Shown piece by piece: positions 1 to 6,744 of a stretch of 8,556 nt of DNA; position 1 is the stretch's first letter; each line of letters starts with the position of its first letter. The notes beneath the pieces are model-generated. The model did no database searches. It was given only the letters and a program-made list of their open reading frames with translations, and was not told where the DNA came from. This DNA comes from Planctomycetaceae bacterium (GTDB taxonomy: Bacteria; Planctomycetota; Planctomycetia; Planctomycetales; Planctomycetaceae): the NCBI GenBank assembly GCA_016765335.1, contig JAESQE010000258.1, forward strand, positions 3,215 through 11,770, in the 5' to 3' direction. The translations under genes and the position numbers were made by a program.

Positions 1-2672
1 ATTTCAGATTCTCCAGAAACATTCTCGAACCGGAAAGCCACTTGATCGTCTATCGTGTTTGCGTTATTTCCACCAATCGCATCTGAATCTTCAAGGATGT
101 TGATTTCAAGGTTTGTAATCTCAACAGTGGCTTCAGTTTCGAGATCGAAGTTGAACACTGCATCATTTCCGCCACCTATTTGGATGTCAGGATTCAAGTT
201 GAGCAGCCCCGTGACAGGATCGATTCCTAACGCATCATTTACGACAAATCCATTCTCTGTCAAAGCATCGTTTGGAGTATCTGAAATTCCAATGTATGCG
301 AGCCCGTCTCCTTCATCAACAATTCGGAAAGCAACCGAATCGCCTTCCTCTAAGATCATGCGATTATCAATGGCATTGAAGGAAAGGTTGTCGTCATCTT
401 CGGTGTCAAGTGAGTTATGATTTACGCTGATGGCCCCAATATCCAGATTCGCAACTCGGGCATTAAAGTCATCATCATCACTAAGCATCTCGTTCATCGC
501 GATATCAATATTGACGAGAGAGTTTGCATTATCTAAGTAGCGAACAAACCCCCGCATGTTGGCTGTATCATTTGACTGGAAGTTGCTATTGTTGACAATC
601 AGACCTCTTTCGATGCCGAAGAAACTGTTGTCCAATACACCTATTTCGTTATTGATTGCATCGTTCACAACAAGAATGGAAAAGTTCGCATTTTCCTCAT
701 CAAAGTTGTTTTGAGCTTCGTTAGCAGTGACATCCAGGAAATCAGCATTTCGCGGTCCGACAACAAAATCGTAAGAACTTGGTTCGCTGTCTATTCCCAC
801 ATTCCCCTGATTCAATGCACGGTCCATCGTAGAACGAATCGTTGCAGCTGTGGTTCCCAGGAAGAATCCGCTATCTTGATTGTTTGAAAAATCAGATCCT
901 GTTACCTGGAAATTCACGACATTGATTAACTCAATGGCTTCATCGATCTGATCATCATAGTTGGAAGTTTCCACAGTCAGTGAGTCGATGGAATCTGCAT
1001 AAATACCCTGTACGTTATTACTAAAGTCCAGTTCTGTCAGGGAAATGTCCAGGTTTCTGGCTCTTCCATAGAAGTTGAGACCAGCATTGAATTCTCTGGT
1101 TCTTAGTTCACTATTATCGAACTTAGCACCTGCTGAAACTCTTTCTGTTCGATCAGCCCCTGTCCCATCGACATCACTAATTGAACCATTACTGATCGTG
1201 AGATTTCCTTTGACATTTGCAAGATGCAAAGCATAATCCGGTGTATTATTACTTCCATTGATAAAATCATCCAAACTGATATCAACCCTTGAAATTGGGT
1301 TGAGTGGATCGGTTGCCACTAAATCTGTTGTAAAGATGTCTAATCCTGTTCCATCCGTCATTATGATGTCACCACCGGTAATGGTAATGGTCGAGTTATT
1401 GATTCCGAAAACACCTTCTGATGTTCCACTCAGGTCCACATCACCCAAGACGATACTTCCTAAGTTGTCCCGCATGTCGATAGCTGCAAAGGTTGCAGCG
1501 AGTTCGCCAGCTGTTGGGTCATCGTCGTCTACATAATCAATTATATTGTTAGTTCCAGTGCCAACATTTATTTGTCTGAACAGGATATCTCCCGTGTTTC
1601 TTTCCATTCGAACAACTGATGCCCCGCCAACGCCACCTGGAGATCTAAAGGCACCTCCGGTAGCGCTGATGAAGTTAACTTGCCCGATGTTATCTGCTAT
1701 CCACAAACCCATTCCATTTCGATTGGACACGATGACTGGATTACCAAATTCAACGAGAGATTCGTATCCCGTTCCTGCAATTGGATTATTACTCGGAGCC
1801 CCTGCTGTGAGTGGATCAGATCCAATAACAATGCCTGCTCCTACAACCCCTTGGTTTGCGTTAGCACGATCAATTGTGAGTGCATTCAGAGATCTCGCAA
1901 ATCGGAAGACCCCAGGAGTCACTCCAACTGGAGAAGTATCATCATTGGTGATACGAATCCCTGCTCCCCCCGCACCAGCTTCTACAAGGTCGCTAGCTGT
2001 ACCTTGAATGGTCACAGCATTGTTGAAGGTAATATCTCCATCGAAGTTCTGGAAGTATTCAATACCAGATGCCGTTCCGACACCAGAATTTAAGTATCTA
2101 ATTACCAGTGGAGCTGTACTACTAAAGATGACGTCTCCAGATGTATTGGCAACGAATAGCCCTGAATTTGCCTGACTTAAATCATCAATAAGAAGATCTT
2201 CAACAAAATTCACCCTCGCATTGGTGGTTTCGACCAACCCAGTGACTCGACCAATTTGAATGGCGTTCGATCCGGGATTTGTAATCGTAAACGGAGTTAG
2301 GACCAGGGAATCTGTTCTGGATCCAGAGATCGTGATGTTGCCAGCTGTGTTTTCGAAGATCGCAACGCCCTGAGCTCGACTGTTCAGGATACTGGTGGAA
2401 ACCGGAATGGTGACATTACTTTGTGACGATCCGGTAATAATGAAGCCGTCACCACCCTCATCGTGAGTGATGACATCGATCCAGTTAATGTTACCGCCAC
2501 TTGTCCCGGTAACAGCCAAATCGTGATTGTCACCCAACGCACCTATGCTATTTGGTGCAAGCACAGCGCCTGCATTTGCACGATTCACAACGATAGAATC
2601 AACCCGGGAACCTGTTTCGCCTCGTGTTGAAGATTGGAATGTAATATCTGGTGCACCGCCATTGACAAACAT
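1..2672 (-). pseudogene. C-terminal continuation of the giant surface protein in the -1 frame (beta-helix passenger), partial, runs off window
   Basis: Reading the minus strand in triplets occupying top-strand positions 3k to 3k+2, I found no stop from 2672 down to 3 (890 codons); the nearest upstream stop in this frame is at 2730-2732. The translation is plainly protein-like and continues the character of the upstream part: MFVNGGAPDITFQSSTRG, then VDSIVVNRANAGAVLAPNSI and on through many short beta-strand units rich in Asn, Asp, Gly, Ile, Val and Thr. At least seven units share the motif N-x-x-G-x-[IVL]-x-[FIL]. The composition and spacing fit a right-handed parallel beta-helix, the expected passenger of the barrel encoded upstream. 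There are almost no Cys or Trp residues, as is usual for exported repeat proteins. The last part in the window is more acidic and contains two related VAFR units. The frame opens in mid-domain without a convincing start or ribosome-binding site, so I treat it as the severed second half of the 4429 gene. It may be a working gene if the shift is a base-calling error. The true C-terminus lies outside the window. Confidence 0.75.
1190..2360 (-). repeat. Degenerate beta-helix repeats with N-x-x-G-x-I core, seven copies seen
   Basis: Seven copies lie in order along the protein, given with approximate top-strand positions: FENTAGNITI (2327-2357), VANTSGDVIF (2121-2156), FQNFDGDITF (2022-2055), IADNIGQVNF (1669-1703), MERNTGDILF (1576-1608), MRDNLGSIVL (1444-1476) and LANVKGNLTI (1190-1225). 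The pattern is two or three residues, Asn, two residues, Gly, a polar residue, then an alternating hydrophobic strand. Spacing varies from about 30 to 120 residues, so these are turns embedded in larger units rather than a simple tandem array. The DNA copies are well diverged, which argues for old duplications. Confidence 0.6.
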
Positions 2673-4429
2673 TTCGTGTTGCGAGATTGATTGACAATCA
2701 ATGACTCTAATAAGAACGTATCCGAGTTGTTAACAAAATGCAGTCCGTTCCCATTGGAGCCGTGGAGGTCCACAAAACGTATTTGTGTCAAAGCCGTTGG
2801 AAGATCTACGAATTCAATACCATTTCCAAACGTACCTTGCCCGGGAGTACCCGGTGCCGTGGGATCGAACGAATCGGAATCGCCTGAACTTGGATCAGCG
2901 AAGTCAGGATTCCCTAAGACAAACCCTGAAAATTCGGTCACCGAATTTGAACTTACAACCCCACCCAGGCTGGCAAGAGTATCAAACGTCACTCCTGGCC
3001 CCGCAGGTGATCCCTGATTGGTAAACAATGGTCGTGAATCGAAGGTCGTATCTGGCGTTAACAGATTATCGCTGTAGTTGCCAGCAGCCCGGGGCAAACG
3101 CGCCGTTCCAAATTCATTATAGGAAATTAAGTGTTCGACTCGGTCGCCACCACCTAAGAATCGCTTACCCTCGGGGACAACGATTGTTGCCTGACTATCG
3201 AATTGCGAGCCGCTATGTGTATACAAAATATCGTAGGTATCAATTCCAACTGCATTGACACCATTGACTGCGTTATTGATTGTATCAAATGGATTCGTAA
3301 CAGAACCTGCCCCAGCCACATTAGAACCCGTTACAGAACTGACATGCACAATACTAAGAGGGGTACCCGTGAGAGGATTCATGACAACCTGATTTGCCTC
3401 AAGCACAGCCAGTTCAGCTTTGGGAATGGTCCATAATCGAGTGGGAGGCAGGACCATGCTGTCCCATGTGTTTCTGCGTTCCCCAACTTCTCCGTTGGGG
3501 TCGATTGTCCAAGATGCACTGAAGGTGAGGCGAGTATCAAACGTTTCGTCATCGGTCACAGCCAGGTTCAAATCGAGGTACTTAAACACATTGGCTTCGA
3601 GCCTGGCTTTCCAGCCCCAGATATCATCGAGTTGATTATGATGGAAATAATAGAAGCCCAGATAAGCTCGTAAATCAAACTGTTTTGCAAATTCCAGTCC
3701 AACCGGAGCACCAACTTCCATGTCGAAACCTTTGAGTGCAAAGCCAGAGGTTCGGATTTGATCGAACTGGACCCCAGTGCCCACAAATTGCTGAGAATCT
3801 TCAACAAGATCGAGACCAATTTGCTGCTGTGTTACATCGAATGGAAGATAGATATTTGAGAGCCAATCGATATTTCCTCGCGACTCTAATGAAAGAGTGA
3901 AAGCTTCGAAATCTTCTTTGTAGGTTGCATCGACATCGTACCAGGCAATAACTCCCAAGGTGCGATCCCATTGTGGATAATAACTACGCAGACCAACACC
4001 AACATTTCCTCCCAGGCGACCACTGTTCAAACGCCAAAGTCTTAAGTCGGAGAAAATCATCGATTCGCCCCAGAATACATGAGGCATCGCTTCGAAGAAT
4101 GTCAATGATTCTTCACGCCCCAGGCCGGGACCGGTATCAGCACCAACACGTGCCCACCAGCCGAACCCACGTTCTTCACTCGCTGATTTCCCGGGATTCT
4201 GATTCATTAAATAATAATCAGGTTCCATTGTTCCAATCGAGTAAGCAGCGGATTGCTGCCCCTGCGATTGAATAATTTCACCACCTTGACCATTACTGAA
4301 ATGCAGACCTTGTGCCTGTGTCGTCAGCGGAATTCCGCCTAGCACAAGCAGCAAAATGGCGATGCGAATGAAGGGATTGATTTGAAGCCCTCGATCAAGA
4401 ATTGCGCGAAGAGAGAATCGTTTGCTCAT
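2585..4429 (-). CDS. Inverse-autotransporter-like surface protein, N-terminal part (signal peptide, beta-barrel, start of beta-helix passenger), frameshifted
   Basis: This is the N-terminal part of a giant outer-membrane or surface protein. The start at 4429 gives MSKRFSLRAI followed by a hydrophobic stretch (residues about 20-36) and a signal-peptidase-I-like site near Ala39 (TTQA/QG). The frame is open up to an ATG at 4741, but those 104 extra codons resemble no protein I know and would bury the signal peptide. No clear ribosome-binding site precedes 4429. Residues about 90-310 read like the intimin/invasin inverse-autotransporter barrel: GGNVGVGLRSYYP (140-152), LGVIAWYDVDATY (158-170), SNIYLPFD (191-198), GWKARLEA and DLNLAVTDDETFDTRLTFSASW near 272-308. 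A linker follows, then a beta-helix entry like DUF1565-type proteins (NPFDTINNAVNGV about 379-391; VPEGKRFLGGG about 418-428). The true reading frame is lost after about residue 586 (2672); the last 29 residues, to the stop at 2585, are out-of-frame tail. By family knowledge the barrel would anchor the protein and export the C-terminal passenger. The barrel call is good; the ligand is unknown. Confidence 0.8.
   Translation of the reverse strand: MSKRFSLRAILDRGLQINPFIRIAILLLVLGGIPLTTQAQGLHFSNGQGGEIIQSQGQQSAAYSIGTMEPDYYLMNQNPGKSASEERGFGWWARVGADTGPGLGREESLTFFEAMPHVFWGESMIFSDLRLWRLNSGRLGGNVGVGLRSYYPQWDRTLGVIAWYDVDATYKEDFEAFTLSLESRGNIDWLSNIYLPFDVTQQQIGLDLVEDSQQFVGTGVQFDQIRTSGFALKGFDMEVGAPVGLEFAKQFDLRAYLGFYYFHHNQLDDIWGWKARLEANVFKYLDLNLAVTDDETFDTRLTFSASWTIDPNGEVGERRNTWDSMVLPPTRLWTIPKAELAVLEANQVVMNPLTGTPLSIVHVSSVTGSNVAGAGSVTNPFDTINNAVNGVNAVGIDTYDILYTHSGSQFDSQATIVVPEGKRFLGGGDRVEHLISYNEFGTARLPRAAGNYSDNLLTPDTTFDSRPLFTNQGSPAGPGVTFDTLASLGGVVSSNSVTEFSGFVLGNPDFADPSSGDSDSFDPTAPGTPGQGTFGNGIEFVDLPTALTQIRFVDLHGSNGNGLHFVNNSDTFLLESLIVNQSRNTKCLSMAVHQILHSNLQHEAKQVPGLILSL
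2672..2675 (-). other. Apparent frameshift site joining the two halves of the surface protein
   Basis: Upstream frame reads ...LIVNQSRNTK and then drifts into CLSMAVHQIL. The -1 frame picks up at once with MFVNGGAPDITFQSS. Adding one base at the three-A run (top-strand TTT 2672-2674), or at the adjacent C, restores a continuous beta-helix protein of at least 1,476 residues from the 4429 start. The run is short, and no X-XXY-YYZ slippery heptamer or obvious downstream pseudoknot is visible. I therefore favour a deletion, either real or from base calling, over programmed frameshifting. Confidence 0.7.
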
Positions 4430-4851
4430 AGCTGATGTTGTGATGTGCTGTTGGACGGCATGCAAATTGGCGTGATCAGTTGGTGCTGATCCTAAACAAT
4501 CTGCATAGCCAGTGATGAGATGAGATGATTCTGTATCCCCTGAGATCACGGTTCTTTTTGAGGAGGCGATAGCGCAAGGCATTAAAGACTCCGTCATTTC
4601 AGAATGCTCGTTATCACGATGAACGCTGCTAGAATCACACGACCATTGATTGGCCTTGCGACTAAAACAAACGAATTTATTCCTGGTTGTTTTCATACGG
4701 GCGTGCCCTGTTGTGTGTGTCAACACAATGATGTGCAACACAAACGTTACCTGGAATCAGGGGATTGGTAGGATGGGGATTTTGCGAAACCGCATAGATC
4801 ACAGAACGTGAAATAATTGATTACCGCTAAACAGGAAAGTATTTGAAGAGA

Positions 4852-4866
4852 TGCCGAAACTCGGCA
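4852..4866. repeat. Perfect short inverted repeat (6-bp arms, 3-base loop)
   Basis: TGCCGA, spacer AAC, TCGGCA. It lies about 425 bases upstream of the surface-protein start. On the minus strand a TTGACG hexamer lies just upstream, with the repeat falling where a promoter spacer would be, but no good -10 follows. It could be an operator or a small hairpin; chance occurrence is possible. Confidence 0.35.
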
Positions 4867-5134
4867 GAACGTCAAACGAAAAAGGATATGTTTTGGAAAG
4901 TTAATTCAATGGAAGGTTATCAGAACAAGCTGAAATAGTTGTTTTGATCAGTTTCAAGTGTAGAAAAACACAAAGTAAGGAAGGAAAATGTTTGGAAGTT
5001 AGATTCCGTAGACATTGAGATGTGATGGAAAAAGTAGCGGAACCTCCCAGATAGGGAAAGATCGATTCCTAAAAAAAACTTAATCCTCTCTCTTCTTCGT
5101 CAATTACCGACATGATCCTTTCGTTAGAATCGAC

Positions 5135-5144
5135 TTGAATTCAA
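5135..5144. promoter_or_regulatory. 10-bp palindrome TTGAATTCAA, possible operator
   Basis: This perfect 10-bp palindrome lies in the intergenic region between the methyltransferase and the surface-protein gene. The identical 10-mer forms the centre of the 16-bp palindrome at 6540-6555, upstream of the transporter gene. Sharing between two non-coding regions suggests a protein-binding site, but it is short and AT-rich, so the call is tentative. Confidence 0.25.
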
Positions 5145-5323
5145 TTTTTCTTGCAAATTATGGAAAATTTCCTTCAAGATGCGATCTCTTGAAAACACCG
5201 GAATTGTAGCTGGAAAATCGAATTAGAGCCGTGAAACATTTGCAATCCCGTTCCTTTTCTCACTTTAAGACAACAATGAACGCTTGATAAAAAAACGCCT
5301 GAAGGAATATTTACGCTTGGATT

Positions 5324-6235
5324 TTATGGTTTGAGTTGCTCAGTAAATTTTGCAATTAATGCAGGAGTTGTCCCGCAACACCCTCCTAAAATGCGAACAT
5401 TTTTCTGAATCCAGCTCTTGGCAAGCTCTGTGTGTTGATCCGGGTTGGCTCCACAGGTCGGTTCCCACTGATGATTTGCCAGCATTCTCCCTGAATTCGC
5501 ATACACAATTTTAGGAAAAGCCGAGGCCTGATTCATTTCATCCAACGCGAAATTGACCTCTTCCACCGGCAGACAATTCAGTCCCACTGCCAATGGGGAG
5601 AACTTTTCTACTGATGCCACCATTTGCTTCAGAGATGTTCCATCGAACATTGTTCTTTCAGATGTTATTGGCACACTGACAATGACCCGGAGTCCCACTT
5701 CTTTGACCGCTTCGCAAGCAATCACTAATTCTTCACAGGAAACATGTGTCTCAACCAGGACTGCATCAACATCTGCTTTGGCCATGTATTGAGCCATTTG
5801 CTGATGGGCGCGTATCAGGTATTTCCTCCCAGGCACATCTTCAGGCGAATAACAATCACCAACTGGTGCAAGCGAGCTGACAACATAGGCCTTGCCTTGA
5901 GCTGCATCACGGGCAATTTGAATCGCCTGAAGCGTCAACTCTTCTGATCTTCCCGGTTGGCCCCAGCTTTCCAGATTTTTCTCGTGGGTTCGAAACGTAT
6001 TTGCAGTCAGAATATCCGCACCGGCTATTATATAGTCACGATGTACTTGAAGTAGCAAATCGGGGTCTTCGACCAAAACACGAGCAGACCACCCCGGCTG
6101 ATCGACATCAAACCCCCGAGCAGCAAGTTCCGTTCCCGTTGGCCCATCTAAAATCAACACGCCCAGATCAACATCACAGATGCGTTCCTGCAATGAAAGC
6201 TTGTACTGGGACTGAGAGATGTGTGCTAACTCCAT
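5324..6235 (-). CDS. Homocysteine S-methyltransferase family protein (stand-alone, zinc type)
   Basis: This 303-residue cytosolic enzyme belongs to the homocysteine S-methyltransferase family (the fold shared by MmuM, betaine-homocysteine methyltransferase and the N-terminal module of MetH). The family transfers a methyl group to homocysteine to give methionine. Visible hallmarks are LDGPTGTELAARG (29-41, the usual entry motif), ADILTANTFRTH (73-84), VET at 161-163, VGLNC with Cys221, and GGCCGT with Cys286 and Cys287. The three cysteines match the family's zinc-binding triad that activates the homocysteine thiol. The length is typical of a single-domain member; there is no cobalamin or folate module, so the methyl donor (S-methylmethionine, SAM or betaine) cannot be told from sequence. 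A start at 6235 is supported by a GAGG motif (top-strand 6245-6248), nine bases upstream. About 25 residues precede the core. It is transcribed divergently from the SulP gene and codirectionally with the surface-protein gene, but is too far from the latter for a clear operon. A possible minus-strand promoter lies at 6382-6410. Confidence 0.9.
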   Translation of the reverse strand: MELAHISQSQYKLSLQERICDVDLGVLILDGPTGTELAARGFDVDQPGWSARVLVEDPDLLLQVHRDYIIAGADILTANTFRTHEKNLESWGQPGRSEELTLQAIQIARDAAQGKAYVVSSLAPVGDCYSPEDVPGRKYLIRAHQQMAQYMAKADVDAVLVETHVSCEELVIACEAVKEVGLRVIVSVPITSERTMFDGTSLKQMVASVEKFSPLAVGLNCLPVEEVNFALDEMNQASAFPKIVYANSGRMLANHQWEPTCGANPDQHTELAKSWIQKNVRILGGCCGTTPALIAKFTEQLKP

Positions 6236-6381
6236 TGGGAAAAACCTCGCTGTGCTCCCTCTTTATCGGTTGTAATAAGTATTCATCGATGGGTAATGCC
6301 AATTATTCTGAAATTGAACCGCTAGATTGCAGAAAATCTGAAGATCTTACTTTATTCTACTTCTGAACAGAATCATTATGT

Positions 6382-6410
6382 ACTAAAATGTAGTTGCGGC
6401 ACGTTGTCAA
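6382..6410 (-). promoter_or_regulatory. Candidate sigma70-like promoter for the methyltransferase gene
   Basis: On the minus strand a perfect TTGACA (-35, top 6405-6410) is followed, after exactly 17 bases, by TTTAGT (top 6382-6387; four of six matches to TATAAT). Transcription would start near 6375, giving a leader of about 140 bases before the ATG at 6235. I recognise no riboswitch in that leader, only a weak AGATT/AATCT stem. The promoter rests on consensus match alone. Confidence 0.35.
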
Positions 6411-6539
6411 ATAAAATTTTTGCGATGTGTCTTGCTCTTAGATAGATCAGTTGATCCTCTCAACTGCCCCACCGAGTTCCGTCTAACATCTCTTAATACA
6501 GTGTTGACGTCGAAGAGACTTGGTATCGTCGAGAGTAGT

Positions 6540-6555
6540 CGTTTGAATTCAAACG
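6540..6555. promoter_or_regulatory. Perfect 16-bp palindrome, candidate operator upstream of SulP gene
   Basis: CGTTTGAATTCAAACG reads identically on both strands with no spacer. It lies 190 bases upstream of the SulP start, in the divergent intergenic region. Its core TTGAATTCAA also occurs at 5135-5144. A dimeric transcription factor site is the natural reading, but no regulator gene lies in the window and the binding family is unknown. Confidence 0.4.
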
Positions 6556-6744
6556 GCTTACAGAATTTGTTGCTTGCCTTTGTATTTACGGTTTTTCTCC
6601 TTCAGTAAGCCCGAAATACAAACCTGCTTTGCACTTGAGCAGTCCGTTCAATTGGTGCCCAGTTTCCAGCTTTTGCGTGGAATGTCTGAACGCGATGTCG
6701 ATCGTTTTGCAGACAGATTTCGATTATTTATTATTGGAGAATTG

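Larger units (their letters stand above)
4430..5323. other. Leader and intergenic region upstream of the surface-protein gene, no gene seen
   Basis: The 583 bases at 4742-5323 are AT-rich with frequent stops on both strands and no credible coding frame. Positions 4430-4741 are open in frame with the surface protein but look like an untranslated leader. A minus-strand TTGACA lies at 4718-4723, but the best -10-like hexamer (TATGAA, 4692-4697) is 20 bases away, so I do not call a promoter. An eight-A run sits near 5071-5078. Two inverted repeats in this region are listed separately. The region also carries the 3' flank of the methyltransferase gene, where I see no convincing terminator. Confidence 0.6.
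6236..6744. other. Divergent intergenic region between methyltransferase and SulP genes
   Basis: This stretch of about 509 bases contains no convincing gene. It holds the candidate methyltransferase promoter (6382-6410) and the 16-bp palindrome (6540-6555). The SulP frame is open upstream to an ATG at 6574, but those 57 codons show no similarity to SulP N-termini and are treated as untranslated. I could not pick a confident plus-strand promoter for the transporter. Confidence 0.55.

Noticed and set aside
1546..2093. Plus-strand open frames of 153 and 137 codons
   Set aside because: They lie antisense to the 890-codon minus-strand frame, which has convincing beta-helix protein character. The plus-strand translations are Pro/Ser/Cys-rich shadow sequence without domains.
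2660..2690. Programmed -1 ribosomal frameshift
   Set aside because: No slippery heptamer of the X-XXY-YYZ type is present at the shift and no clear stimulatory structure follows. The site reads ACG-AAA-TGT, which is not a known shift-prone sequence.
4692..4723. Promoter for the surface-protein gene (TTGACA on the minus strand)
   Set aside because: The -35 hexamer is perfect, but the closest acceptable -10 (TATGAA) is 20 bases away and shorter spacings give poor hexamers.
5281..5323. Terminator downstream of the methyltransferase
   Set aside because: There is a T run on the minus strand (top-strand A run 5289-5295), but the preceding sequence forms only a 3-bp stem (CCT/AGG) with a tiny loop.
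6236..6381. Riboswitch in the methyltransferase leader
   Set aside because: A SAM- or cobalamin-type element would fit the function, but I could not find the conserved helices or cores of those families; only one weak 5-bp stem is visible.
6574..6744. Longer SulP start at the ATG at 6574 (or the one at 6682)
   Set aside because: The extra residues do not resemble any SulP N-terminus. The ATG at 6745 has GGAGA just upstream and begins exactly where family similarity starts.
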